From contig NC_092048.1 of NCBI RefSeq assembly GCF_003086295.3, forward strand, positions 93,042,626 to 93,106,625: a stretch of DNA of 64,000 nt, read 5' to 3'. A program made the position numbers and the translations under genes. The notes beneath the pieces are model-generated. The model was not told the DNA's origin and searched no databases. It saw only the letters and a list, made by a program, of their open reading frames with translations. Below are positions 37,867 to 49,979 of this stretch, in pieces; the stretch's first letter is position 1, and each line of letters begins with the position of its first letter. This stretch comes from Arachis hypogaea. Lineage: Eukaryota; Streptophyta; Magnoliopsida; Fabales; Fabaceae.

Positions 37867-38736
37867 ATGGCCACCAAGAAAGGTAAAGAGAAAGCTACTC
37901 CCAAACCACCGGCGAGGAAAGGAACAAAAAGAGCACTAACCGCGGAACCTTCTTCAACAGCAGTAAAGCCCTCAACAAAGAGAATCAAGAGGATCATCAA
38001 GGTCGATGAAAAAGAAAAAGCCTTTCCAGCAAAAGACACTGCGCGGTTCACTAACCGCTACTGTGAGTAGATGTTCTCCATCCTGGCTAAAAGGAACTAT
38101 AACAATGAGTACCTACTCATCCTCCCGACCCATATTGTTGAATTTGTTGAGCCCCGCACTGAGCAATGACAATGGGAATTCCTACGGAGATAGCCATGGC
38201 AGGTTAACCTTTCATGGGTAGTTGAATTCTACTCCAATTTTCACATGCCAACCATGCAGTCTGTCTATGTCCGTCAGAAGCAAGTTCCCATAACTAAAGA
38301 AGCCATTCAGCGAGCTTTAGATCTTCCCCCTGCTCCAAAAGGATTGGACGCATTTCAAAAAGCATCTTTCAAGCACCAGACATACCAACTTGACTGGGAC
38401 GCCGTTCTCAGAGTTAATAGCACAACCTGGCAGCAAATGGATCTATGGATAACATTGATCCCGACCTAAGGGAATATTGGCTTCAGCACTCACCTTGGAA
38501 GCTCAAGTATGGGCACAAATCATGTCCCATTACGTCTTTCCGAGCACTCACGAGTCCTCCTTCACTGCAGACATGGCTGTTTTACTCTGGTGTATCCTTA
38601 CAGACCAGCCTCTCAATTTACCAAGACACATTCGGAATGTTATGGGACACGTATAGATTACGGGCAACCTACCTTTTCTCGCCTTAGTTTCAGATCTAGT
38701 CTCAGCAGTCGGAGTCTCCTACAGAGCTGGGGACAC
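37867..38736 (+). pseudogene. Element C ORF3, first part (interrupted by G)
   Basis: ATG 37867 just after CCTTTTCAGG, as in A. N-terminus MATKKGKEKATPKPPARK; the central domain is close to that of A. Stops at 38068 and two more between 38165 and 38195, then frameshifts near 38415, show decay. The frame is cut at the GACAC duplication (38732-38736) of element G. Confidence 0.88.
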
Positions 38737-39070
38737 TGGTGCACGAAATGGTGATCTCTGATAATGGCTCCAAAAACTTGGTGCTCTAATCTCAATTCAT
38801 AATTTGTCACAACTTCGATACAACAAACCAGCAAGTGCACTGGGTCGTCCAAGTAATAAACCTTACATGAGTAAGGGTCGATCCCACAGAGATTGTTGGT
38901 ATGAAGCAAGCTATGGTCACCTTGTAAATCTCAGTCAGGCGGATATAAAATAGTTATGGAGTTTTCGAAATTAAATAATAAAAGAAGGATAGAAATACTT
39001 ATGTAAATCATTGGTGAGAATTTCAGATAAGCGCATAGAGATGCTTTCGTTCCTCTGAACCTCTGCTTTC
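38737..39070 (-). repeat. Element G truncated 3' LTR
   Basis: Matches the first 330 bases of the complete G LTR (41799 onward) from TGGTGCACGAAAT to the CCTCTGAACCTCT block, then breaks into gag. About 1.27 kb of LTR is missing. Confidence 0.85.
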
Positions 39071-39932
39071 AATGGCCTTGCACTCCCTTCTTCATAGGCG
39101 TCCCATTACTCACAGGATTCCTCTCAGAAGTGTACATGAACTGGTTATTAGCAACCATGTCAATGAGTTCTTGAGCTTCTGCAGGCGTTTTCTTTAGGTG
39201 AATGGATCCACCTGCAGAAGTGTCCAATGACGTCTTTGCTAATTCAGACAGACCATCATAGAATATATCCAGGATGGTCCATTCTGAAAGCATGTCAGAA
39301 AGACACTTTTTGGTCAGTTCCTTGTATCTCTCCCAAGCTTCATAGAAGGATTCACCTTCCTTCTGTCTGATGGTCTGAACATCCACTCTAAGCTTGCTCA
39401 GCTTTTGAGGAGGAAAGAACTTGGCTAAGAAAGCCGTGACCAGCTTATCCCAAGAGTTCAGGCTGTCTTTGGGTTGAGAGTCCAACCACACTCTGGCTCT
39501 GTCTCTTACAGCAAAAGGGAAAAGCATGAGCTTGTAGACTTTAGGATCTACTCCATTAGTCTTAACAGTATCACAGATCTGCAAAAATTCAGTTAAGAAC
39601 TGAAAGAGATCTTCAGATGGAAGTCCATGAAACTTGCAGTTCTGCTGCATCAGAGAAACTAGCTGAGGTTTCAGCTCAAAATTGTTTGCTCCAACGGTAG
39701 GGATGGAGATGCTTCTTCCATGTAAATTGGAATTAGGTGCAGTAATGTCACCAAGCATTCTCCTTGCATTATTGTTGTTGGGTTCGGCTGCCATCTCCTT
39801 TATTTGTTCGAAATTTTCAATAAGGTTGTCTCTAGATTGTTGTAATTTAGCTTCTCTTAGTTTCTTCTTCAGAGTCCTTTCAGGTTCTGGATCAGCTTCA
39901 ACAAGAATGCCTTTTTCTTTGTTCCTGCTCAT
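39069..39932 (-). pseudogene. Element G Gag, C-terminally truncated (287 aa)
   Basis: Start codon at 39932 (MSRNKEKGILVEADPEPE). Open through the Gag core: FELKPQLVSLMQQNCKFHG, FAVRDRARVWLDSQPKDSL, FLAKFFPPQKLSKLRVD and FYEAWERYKELTKKC, a retrotransposon gag domain that packs RNA in particles. The frame ends in VQGH from the deletion junction, so no zinc knuckle or protease remains. It preserves the stretch around residues 115-145 that H has lost. Confidence 0.88.
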
Positions 39933-41775
39933 AAGAAAGAGAAGAGAACAAGAAAAGAAGAGGAATCCTCTATGTCACAGTAAAGAGGTTCCTTATTGTT
40001 AGTAGAAGAAGAAAAGGAATAGGGGTGAAGAAGAATGAAGAATCCAAACACAAGGGTAAGGATATAAGCAGTGATGTGAGATGAGGAGATGTTAGTAGAT
40101 GAATAAATAAATAGAAGGAGATGAGAGAGAGGGAGAATTTTCGAAAATAATTTTTGAAAAAGAGTTAGTGATTTTCGAAAATAGTTTTTGAAAAAGGTTA
40201 GTAATTTTCGAAAATTAAAATAAAAAATGAAAATAATTAGTTAATTAAAAAGAAATTTTGAAAAAGGTGGAAGATATTTTCGAAAATTAGAGAGAGAGTT
40301 AGTTAGGTGGTTTTGAAAAAGATAAGAAACAAACAAAAAGTTGGTTAGTTAGTTGAAACAAATTTGAAAATCAATTTTGAAAAGATAAGAAGATAAGAAG
40401 TTAGAAAAGATATTTTGAAATCAAATTTTTGAAAAAGATATGATAAGAAGATATTTTTGAAAAGATATGATTGAAGTTAGTTTTGAAAAAGATTTGATTT
40501 TTTTTTTCTTTTTAAAATCACAATTAATGACTTGATTCACAAGAAATCACAAAATATGATTCTAGAACTTAAAGTTTGAATCTTTCTTAACAAGCAAGTA
40601 ACAAACTTGAAATTTTTGAATCAAAACATTAATTGATGATGTTATTTTCGAAAATTGTGATAAAAATAAGAAAAAGATTTTTGAAAAATATTTTTGAAAA
40701 TTTCGAAAATAACTAAGAAAAATGAAAAAAATTTGATTTTTGAAAAAATATTTTGAAAAAGATAAGATTTTTAAATTGAAAATTTGATTTGACTCATAAA
40801 AACAACTGGATTTTAAAAATTTTTGAAAAAGTCAAATCTAATTTTCAAAATTTTAAGAGAGAAAAAGGGAAAGATATATTTTTTTTATTTTTGAATTTTT
40901 AATGATGAGAGAGAAAAACAATGAAAATGATGCAATGCATGGAATTTTTAGATCAAAACAATGAATGCATGCAAGAATGCTATGAATGTCAAGATGAACA
41001 CCAAGAACACTTTGAATGTCAAGATGAACATCAAGAACTTATTTTTGAAAAATTTTTTGATGCAAAGAAAACATGCAAGACACCAATCTTAGAAATCTTT
41101 CATGTTTAGACTCTAACAAACGAAAAATGCATATGAAAAATAAGAAAAGATGCAAAACCAGAAAATATGAAGATCAAACAAGAAGACTTACCAAGAACAA
41201 CTTGAAGATCATGAAGAACACTATGAATGCATGAATTTTCGAAAAATGCAAGATGAACATGAAATTGACACCAAACTTAAAAATTGACTCAAGACTCAAA
41301 CAAGAAACACAAAATATTTTTGATTTTTATGATTTTATGATTTTTTTTGTATTTTCTTTTAATTTTTTCGAAAATTATTTTGAAAAAGAAAAATAAGGAT
41401 TCCAAAATTTTTAATATGAATTCCAGGAATCTTATGCTCTTTAGACTAAAGCTCCAATCAAAGGGGTCAGGCAAGGCTTAATAGCCAGCCAAGCTTTAGT
41501 ATGTAACTCAGACATGACACGCCTGACATTCCCTATCCAGAAGAATTAGACATGGCTTTACAGCCAGCCAGGCTTCAACATGCTTCATGAAACACTAGAA
41601 TTCATTCTTAAAAATTCTGAAGAAAAATATATTTTTGTAAACATTTTTATTTTAAAATTTTTTTTTTCGAAAACAAAGAAGAAATTTTTTTGAAAAATTT
41701 TTGAAAATAAAACAAAAAGAAAGTTACCTAATCTGAGCAACAAGATGAACCGTCAGTTGTCCAAACTCGAACAAT
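39933..41775 (-). other. Element G leader, rich in TTTTCGAAAA motifs
   Basis: 1.8-kb untranslated leader between PBS and gag. Full of TTTTCGAAAA and TTTTTGAAAA repeats on both strands. Homologous to 45388-47212 of H. The small ORF at 40921 with repeated QDEHQE is not credible as a gene. Confidence 0.75.
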
Positions 41776-41792
41776 CCCCGGCAATGGCGCCA
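41776..41792 (-). promoter_or_regulatory. Element G primer-binding site, tRNA-Asp
   Basis: Complement reads TGGCGCCATTGCCGGGG, one mismatch to tRNA-Asp. A degenerate second copy lies 42 bases further inside the LTR (41818-41834). Confidence 0.85.
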
Positions 41793-41798
41793 AAAACT

Positions 41799-43396
41799 TT
41801 GTGCACGAAATTGTGATCTCTGGTAATGGCTCCAAAAACTTGGTGCTCTAATCTCAATTCATAATTTGTCACAACGTCGATACAACTAACCAGCAAGTGC
41901 ACTGGGTCGTCCAAGTAATAAACCTTACGTGAGTAAGGGTCGATCCCACGGAGATTGTTGGTATGAAGCAAGCTATGGTCACCTTGTAAATCTCAGTCAG
42001 GCGGATATAAAATAGTTATGGAGTTTTCGAAATTAAATAATAAAAGAAGGATAGAAATACTTATGTAAATCATTGGTGAGAATTTCAGATAAGCGCATAG
42101 AGATGCTTTCGTTCCTCTGAACCTCTCCTTTCCTACTGCCTTCATCCAATCAATCCTACTCCTTTCCATGGCTGGCTTTATGTAAGGGCATCACCGTTGT
42201 TAATGGCTACATCCCATCCTCTTGTGAAAATGGTCCAAATGCTCTGTCACAGCACGGCTAATCATCTGAGGTTCTCGATCATACTGGAATAGGATTCACC
42301 CTCCTTTTGCGTCTGTCACTACGCCCAACACTCGTGAGTTTGAAGCTCGTCACAGTCATTCAATCCCTAAATCCTACTCGGAATACCACAGAAAAGGTTT
42401 AGACTTTCCGGATTCTCATGAATGCCGCCATCAATCTAGCTTACACCACGAAGATTCTGATTAAGAGATCTAAGAGATACACATTCAATCTAAGGTAGAA
42501 CGAAAGTGGTTGTCAGGCACGCGTTCATAGGGAATAATGATGATTGTCACGTTCATCACATTCAGGTTGAAGTGCGAATGAATATCTTAGAAGCGGAATA
42601 AGTTGAATTGAATAGAAAACAGTAGTACTTTGCATTAATCTTTGAGGAACAGCAGAGCTCCACACCTTAATCTATGGAGTGTAGAAACTCTACCGTTGAA
42701 AATACATAAGTGATAATGGAGTTCATTGGTCTCGGCCCCAGAAGGGAACCGGAGTAACCAAGACTGCGAATACAATGATAAAAAGTTCTATTTATAATAA
42801 ACTAGTCACTAGGGTTTACAGAAGTAAGTAATTGATGCATAAATCCACTTCCGGGGCCCACTTGGTGTGTGCTTGGGCTGAGCTTTAGATTTCCACGTGC
42901 AGAGGCTTTTTCTGGAGTTGAACGTCAGGTTTTAACGTATTTCTGGCGTTCAGCTCTGGTTTGTGACGTGTTTCTGGCGTTTAACTCCAGACAGCAGCGT
43001 AGAACTGGCATTCAACGCCCATTTGTGTCATCTAAACTCGGCCAAAGTATGGACTATTATATATTTATAGAAAGCCCTGGATGTCTAATTTCCAACGCAA
43101 TTGGAAGCGTGCCATTTTGAGTTCTGTAGCTCCAGAAAATCCACTTTGAGTGCAGGGAGGTCAGAATCCAACAGCATCAGCAGTCCTTCTTCAACCTCTG
43201 AATCTGATTTTTGCTCAAGTCCCTCAATTTCAGCCAGAAAATACTTGAAATCATAGAAAAACACACAAACTCATAGTAAAGTCCAGAAATGTGAATTTAA
43301 CATAAAAACTAATGAAAACATCCCAAAAAGTAACTAGATTCTACTAAAAACATACTAAAAACAATGCCAAAAAGCGTATAAATTATCCGCTCATCA
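41799..43396 (-). repeat. Element G 5' LTR
   Basis: 1598 bp; on the minus strand it starts TGATGAGCGGATAAT and ends TTTCGTGCA(CAA). Contains GCGTTNAAC-type palindromes (about 42910-43030). It faces the 5' LTR of H across 258 bases. Confidence 0.9.
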
Positions 43397-43401
43397 GACA
43401 C

Positions 43402-43654
43402 CAAGGCCATGCTTCCACGGGATGATCTATATGTCCCTAACGGGAAGTATATCAGACCTCCAGCAGCCACTATCAACCGAAGCACAGAACCAGCGGAAGA
43501 TATCCCTTCTCCTACCACATCACAAGCACCTTCAACAAACCAATTGCTACATCAGATACTTGAGAATATGGACCGGCTTGACCGGCAAGGAAAGCAAAGA
43601 GAGCGCCGTAACAAGCACAGATTTACATACATCAAGGAGCTACTTGTTGGTAAC
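43402..43654 (+). pseudogene. Element C ORF3, middle part (between G and H)
   Basis: Encodes AMLPRDDLYVPNGKYIRPPAATI, then the basic coil RLDRQGKQRERRNKHRFTYIKEL, both matching A. Flanked by GACAC of G on the left and GTAAC (43650-43654) of H on the right. Confidence 0.88.
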
Positions 43655-45364
43655 TGATGAGCGGATAATTTATACGCTTTTTGGCATTATTTTTAGTATG
43701 TTTTTAGTAGGATCTAGTTACTTTTAGGGATATTTTCATTAGTTTTTATGTTAAATTCACATTTCTGGACTTCACTATGAGTTTGTGTGTTTTTCTGTGA
43801 TTTCAGGTATTTTCTGGCTGAAATTGAGGGACTTGAGCAAAAATCAGATTCAGAGGTTGAAGAAGGACTGCTGATGCTGTTGGATTCTGACTTCCCTGCA
43901 CTCAAAGTGGATTTTCTGGAGCTACAGAACTCAAAATGGCGCGCTTCCAATTGCGTTGGAAAGTAGACATCCAGGGCTTTCTCGCAATGTATAATAGTCC
44001 ATACTTTGGCCGAGTTTAGATGGCGTAAAAGGGCATTGAACGCCAGTTCTATGCTGCTATCTGGAGTTAAACGCCAGAAACACATCACAAACCAGAGTTG
44101 AACGCCAGAAATACGTTACAACCTAGTGTTCAACTCCAGAAAGAGCCTCTGCACGTGTAACATTCAAGCTCAGCCCAAGCACACACCAAGTGGGCCCCGG
44201 AAGTGGATTTATGCATCAATTACTTACTTCTGTAAACCCTAGTAACTAGTTTAGTATAGATAGGACTTTTTACTATTGTATTAGACATCTTTGGATTATC
44301 TTCTGATCTATTGATCACGTTTTGGGGGCTGGCCTCTCGGCCATGCTTGGACCTTTCACTTATGTATTTTCAACGGTAGAGTTTCTACACCCCATAGATT
44401 AAGGTGTGGAGCTCTGCTGTTCCTCAAAGATTAATGCAAAGTACTACTGTTTTTCTATTCAATTCAACTTATTCTGCTTCTAAGATATTCATTCGCACTT
44501 TAACCTGAATGTGATGAATGTGACAATCATCATCATTCCCTATGAATGCGTGCCTGACAACCACTTCCGTTCTACCTTAGATTGAATGAGTATCTCTTGG
44601 ATCTCTTAATCAGAATCTTCGTGGTATAAGCTAGATTGATGGCGGCATTCATGAGAGTCCGGAAAGTCTAAACCTTGTCTGTGGTATTCCGAGTAGGACT
44701 CTGGGATTGAATGACTGTGACGAACTTCAAACTCGCGAGTGTTGGGCGTAGTGACAGACGCAAAAGGAGGGTGAATCCTATTCCAGTATGATCGAGAACC
44801 TCAGATGATTAGCCGTGCTGTGACAGAGCACTTGGACCATTTTCACAAGAGGATGGGATGCAACCATTGACAAGGGTGATGCCTCCAGACGATTAGCCAT
44901 GCAGTGACAGTGCATCAGTCCATTTTCCAAAGAGGATTAAAAGTAGCCATTGACAACGGTGATGTCCTTACATAAAGCCAGCCATGGGAAGGAGTAAGAT
45001 TGATTGGATGAAGACAGCAAGAAAGCAGAGGTTCAGAGGAACGAATGCATCTCTATACGCTTATCTGAAATTCTAACCAATGAATTACATAAGTATCTCT
45101 ATCCTTATTTTCTATTTATTATTAATATTCGAAAACTCCAAAACCTTTTGATATCCGCCTGACTGAGATTTACAAGGTGACCATAGCTTGCTTCATACCA
45201 ACAATCTCCGTGGGATCGACCTTTGCTCACGTAAGGTTTATTACTTGGATGACCCAGTGCACTTGCTGGTTAGTTGTATCGAAGTTGTGAATGAAAAACG
45301 ATTTATTAAGACGTGCGTACAGAGTTTCTGGCGCCGTTGCCTGAGATCACAATTTCGTGCACCA
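43655..45364 (+). repeat. Element H 5' LTR
   Basis: TGATGAGCGGATAATT to TTTCGTGCACCA, 1710 bp. Has an 11-base stretch near 43697 absent from the 3' copy. Contains GCGTTNAAC palindromes (about 44035-44135) and a primer-binding-site-like copy at 45329-45345. Confidence 0.93.
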
Positions 45365-45370
45365 AGTTTT

Positions 45371-45387
45371 TGGCGCCGTTGCCAGGG
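45371..45387 (+). promoter_or_regulatory. Element H primer-binding site, tRNA-Asp
   Basis: TGGCGCCGTTGCCAGGG, six bases after the LTR, one mismatch to tRNA-Asp. A second copy lies 42 bases upstream inside the LTR. Confidence 0.88.
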
Positions 45388-47212
45388 ATTGTTTGAGTTT
45401 GGACAATTGACGGTTCATCTTGTTGCTCAGATTAGGTAATTTTCTTTTTGTTTTATTTTCAAAAATATTTGAAAAAAAAATTCTTTCAAAAATTTCTCCT
45501 TTGTTTTCAAAAAAATTTTAAAATAAAAATGTTTTCAAAAATATATTTCTTCAGAATTTTTAAGAATGAATTCTAGTGTTTCATGAAGCATGTTGAAGCC
45601 TGGCTGGCTGTAAAGCCATGCCTAATTCTTCTGGATAGGGAATGTCAGGCGTGTCATGTCTAAGTTACATACTAAAGCTTGGCTGGCTACTAAGCCATGC
45701 CTGACCCTTTGATTGGAGCTTTAGACTAAAGAGCATAAGATTCCTGGAATTCATATTAAAAATTTTGGAATCCTTATTTTTCTTTTTCAAAATGATTTTC
45801 GAAAAAAATTACAAGAAAATACAAAAAAATCATAAAATCATAAAAATCAAAAATATTTTGTGTTTCTTGTTTGAGTCTTGAGTCAAGTTGAAAGTTTGGT
45901 GTCAATTGCATATTCATGCATTTTTCGAAAAATTCATATATTCATGGTGTTCTTCATGATCTTCAAGTTGTTCTTGGTAAGTCTTCTTGTTTGATCTTGA
46001 TTTTTTCTTGTTTTGCATCTTTTCTTGTTTTACATGTGCATTTTTGCATCCATAGAGTCTAAACATGAAATATTTCTAAGTTTGGTGTCTTGCATGTTTT
46101 CTTTGCATATAAAAATTTTCAAAAATATGTTCTTGGTGTTCATCTTGACATTCAAAGTGTTCTTGGTGTTCATCTTGACATTCATAGCATTCTTGTATGC
46201 ATTCATTGTTTTGATCTAAAAATTTCATGCAATGCATCATTTTCATTTTCTTCTCTCTCCTCATTAAAAATTCAAAAAATAAAAAAATATATCTTTCCCT
46301 TTTTCTCTCTTAAAATTTCGAAAATTAGATTTGACTTTTTCAAAAATTTTTAAAATCCAGTTGTTTTTATGAGTCAAATCAAATTTTCAATTTAAAAATT
46401 TTATCTTTTTCAAAATCTTTTTCAAAAATCAAATCTTTTTCATTTTTCTTAGTTATTTTTGAAAATTTTAAAAATAATTTTCAAAAATCTTTTTCTTAAT
46501 TTTATATCATAATTTTCGAAAATAACATCATCAATTAATGTTTTGATTCAAAAATTTCAAGTTTGTTACTTGCTTGTTAAGAAAGATTCAAACTTTAAGT
46601 TCTAGAATCATATCTTGTGATTTCTTGTGAATCAAGTCATTAATTGTGATTTTAAAAATCAAATCTTTTTCAAAAACTAATTTCAATCATATCTTTTCAA
46701 AAATATCTTCTTATCTTATCTTTTTCAGAAATTTGATTTCAAAATATCTTTTCTAACTTCCTAACTTCTTATCTTTTCAAAATTTGTTTCAACTAACTAA
46801 CTAACTTTTGTTTGTTTCTTATCTTTTTCAAAACTACCTAACTAACTCTCTCTCTCCAATTTTCGAAAATCCCTTCCCTCTTTTTCAAAATTTCTTTTTA
46901 ATTAACTAATTATTCTAATTTTTTATTTTAATTTTCGAAAATTACTAACCTTTTTCAAAAACTATTTTCGAAAATCACTAACCCTTTTTCAAAAATAATT
47001 TTCGAAAATCCTTCTCCCTCATCTCCTTCTAATTATTTATTCATCTACTAACACTTTTCTTCATCTCACATCACTGCTCCTATCCGTACCCTTGTGTTTG
47101 GATTCTTCATTCTTCTTCACCCCTATTCCTTTTCTTCTTCTACTAACAATAAGGAACCTCTTTACTGTGACATAGAGGATTCCTCTTCGTTTCTTGTTCT
47201 CTTCTCTTTCTT
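45388..47212 (+). other. Element H leader, rich in TTTTCGAAAA motifs
   Basis: 1.8-kb leader without a credible gene. Dense TTTTCAAAAA and TTTTCGAAAA runs; two copies of the element's polypurine-like AAGTTTGGTGTC motif (about 45892 and 46078). Homologous to the G leader on the other strand. Confidence 0.75.
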
Positions 47213-49439
47213 ATGAGCAGGAACAAGGAAAAAGGCATTCTTGTTGAAGCTGATCCAGAACTTGAAAGGACTCTGAAGAGGAAACTAAGAGAAGCTAAAT
47301 TACAACAATCCAGAGACAACCTTATTGAAAATTTCGAACAAGTAAAGGAGATGCAGCCGAACCCAACAACAATAATGCAAGGAGAATGCTTGGTGACTTC
47401 ACTGCACCAAACTCCAATTTACATGGAAGAAGTATATCCATTCCTGCCATTGGAGCAAACAACTTTGAGCTGAAACCTCAATTAGTTTCTCTGATGCAGC
47501 AGAACTGCAAGTTTCATGGATTTCCATCTGAAGATCATTTTCAGTTCTTAACTGAATTCTTTCAGAGCTAGAGTGTGGTTGGACTCTCAACCCAAGGATA
47601 GCCTGAACTCTTGGGATAAGCTGGTCACAACTTTCTTAGCCAAGTTCTTTCCTCCTCAAAAGCTGAGCAAGCTTAGAGTGGATGTTCAAACCTTCAGACA
47701 GAAAGAAGGTGAATCCCTCTATGAAGCTTGGGAGAGATACAAGCAACTGACCAAAAAGTGTCCTTCTAACATGCTTTCAGAATGGACCATCCTGGATATA
47801 TTCTATGATGGTTTATCTGAGCTATCAAAGATGTCATTGGATACTTCTGCAGGTGGATCCATTCACCTAAAGAAAACGCCTGCAGAAGCTCAAGAACTCA
47901 TTGATATGGTTGCTAATAACCAGTTCATGTACACTTCTGAGAGGAATCCTGTGAGTAATGGGACGCCTCAGAAGAAGGGAGTTCCTGAAATTGATACTCT
48001 GAATGCCATATTGGCTCAAAATAAAATATTGACTCATCCAGTCAATATGATTTCTCAGAGTCTGAATGGAATGCAAGCTGCATCCAACAGTACTCAAGAG
48101 GCATCTTCTGAAGAAGAAGCTTATGATCCTGAAAACCCTGCAATAGCAGAGGTGAATTATATGGGTGAACCTTATGGAAACACCTATAATCCATCATGGA
48201 GAAATCATCCAAATTTCTCATGGAAGGATCAAAAGCCTCAACAAGGCTTTAATAATGGTGGAAGAAACAGGTTTAACAACAGTAAACCTTTTCCATCATC
48301 CACTCAGCAACAGACAGAGAACTCTGAACAAAATACTTCTAATTTAGCAAACTTAGTCTCTGATCTATCTAAGGCCACTGTGAGTTTCATGAATGAAACA
48401 AGGTCTTCCATTAGAAATTTGGAAGCACAAGTGGGCCAGCTGAGTAAAAGGATCACTGAAATCCCTCCTAGTACTCTCCCAAGTAATACAGAAGAAAACC
48501 CAAAAGGAGAGTGCAAGGCCATTGAATTGATCACCATGGCCGAACCTGTAAGGGGAGGAGAGGACGTGAATCCCAGTCATCAATAAGGAGCTTCCCTCTG
48601 AGGAACCAAAGGAATCTGAGGCTCATCTAGAGACTATAGAGATTTCATTAAACCTCCTCATGCCATTCATGAGCTCTGATGAGTATTCCTCTTCTGAAGA
48701 GAATGAAGATGTTACTGAAGAGCAAGTTACCAAGTACCTTGGTGCAATCATGAAGCTGAATGCCAAATTATTTGGCATTGGAACTTGGGAAGATGAACCT
48801 CCCTTGTTCATCAATGAACTAAGTGATCTGGATCAACTGACATTGCCTCAGAAGAAACAGGATCCTGGAAAGTTCATAATACCTTGTACCATAGGCACCA
48901 TGATCTTTGAAAAGGCTCTGTGTGACCTTGGTTCAGGGATAAACCTCATGCCCCTCTCTGTAATAGAGAAACTGGGAATCTATGGGGTGCAAGCTGCTAA
49001 AATCTCATTAGAGATGGCAGACAATTCAAGAAAATAGGCTTATGGACAAGTAGAGGACGTGTTAGTAAAGGTTGAAGGCCTTTACATCCCTGCTGATTTC
49101 ATAGTCCTGGATACTGGGAAGAATGATGATGAATCCATCATCCTTGGAAGACCCTTCCTAGCCACAGTAAGAGCTGTGATTGATGTTGACAGAGGAGAAC
49201 TAGTCCTTCAATTGAATGACGACTCCCTTGTGTTTACAACTCAAGGTTACCCTTCTGTAAACATGGAAAAGAGGCACAGTAAACTTCTCTCAAAACAGAG
49301 TCAACCAGAGCCCCCACAGTCAAACTCTAAGTTTGGTGTTGGGAGGCCACAACCAAACTCTAAGTTTGGTGTTGAACTCCCATATCCAAACTCTAAGTTT
49401 GGTGTTGGGAAGTCTCAAAAATGTTCTGAACATCTGTGA
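47213..49439 (+). pseudogene. Element H gag-protease, frameshifted, no zinc knuckle seen
   Basis: Starts at ATG 47213. A lost G near 47352 (compared with G) shifts the frame; about 80 bases are missing at 47562-47570, removing part of the capsid region. A long open part (47573-48586) carries WLDSQPKDSLNSWDKL and YEAWERYKQLTKKC. Further on, protease motifs CDLGSGINLMPLSV (active-site D) and IILGRPFLATV appear, with TAG at 49035. Between Gag and protease I see EVNYMGEPYGNTYNPSWRNHPNFSW but no CCHC. The C-terminus has three repeats of NSKFGVG, encoded by CTAAGTTTGGTGT copies. Ends TGA 49437. RT is absent. Confidence 0.9.
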
Positions 49440-49457
49440 GGCTCCATGAGAGCCCAC

Positions 49458-49504
49458 TGTCAAGCTATTGACATTAAAGAAACGCTTGTTGGGAGGCAAC
49501 CCAA
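49458..49504 (+). promoter_or_regulatory. Two-hairpin element after the gag-protease stop (H)
   Basis: Hairpin 1: TGTCAA (49458-49463), loop GCTA, TTGACA. Linker ATTAAAGAAACGCTTG. Hairpin 2: TTGGG (49489-49493), loop AGGCAA, CCCAA (49500-49504). Same order and spacing as in A, B and C, but the stem bases differ on both sides, so pairing is kept. Confidence 0.72.
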
Positions 49505-49643
49505 TTTTTATTTATCTAGTTTTATTTTTCTTGTTCTTTCATGTTTTATTAGGTTCATGATCATGTGGAGTCACAAAATAAATATAAAAATTGAAAACGG
49601 AATCAAAAACAGCAGAAGAAAAATCACACCCTGGAGGAAGACC

Positions 49644-49900
49644 TTACTGGCGTTTAAACGCCAGTAAGAAGCATCTGGCTGGCGTTCAACACCAGAACAG
49701 AGCATGGTTCTGGTGCTGAACGCCCAAAATGGGCAGCATCTGGCCGTTTGAACACCAGAATTGCACCCTGGAAAAGAGCTGGCGCTGAACGCCCAGAACA
49801 AGCATGGTTCTAGCGTTCAACGCCAGAAATGGGCAACAAATGGGCGTTCAACGCCCAGAACAAGCACCAATTTGGCGCTGAACGCCCAGAGTTGTGTGCA
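49644..49900. repeat. GCGTT/AACGC palindrome cluster (H)
   Basis: Opens with a perfect 24-bp palindrome (49644-49667, centre GTTTAAAC) and continues with about eight units of the kind TGGCGTTCAACGCCAGAA or GCTGAACGCCCAGAA. The LTRs carry the same units. It occupies the place of the CG-rich array in A, B and C. Confidence 0.85.
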
Positions 49901-49979
49901 AGGGCATTTTGCATGCCTAATTTGGGGCAAGGTTGTAAATCTTTGAACACCTCAGGATCTCTGGACCGTACAGGATCAC

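Larger units (their letters stand above)
38737..43396 (-). mobile_element. Element G: gag-only element, minus orientation, internally deleted
   Basis: Bounded by GACAC (38732-38736 and 43397-43401). In its own orientation: 5' LTR 43396-41799, PBS, long leader, gag (39932-39069) and a stump of the 3' LTR (about 39070-38737). The rest of the interior and most of the 3' LTR are gone. It is the same family as H. At the deletion edge a short scrap (GTGCAAGGCCATTGA, about 39073-39087 on the complement) matches H at about 48512, so at least two deletions are joined there. Confidence 0.9.

Noticed and set aside
40921..41109. Small ORF with repeated QDEHQE (also 46076-46264 on the other strand)
   Set aside because: Lies in the low-complexity leader of G and H and is antisense to each element; composition explains it.
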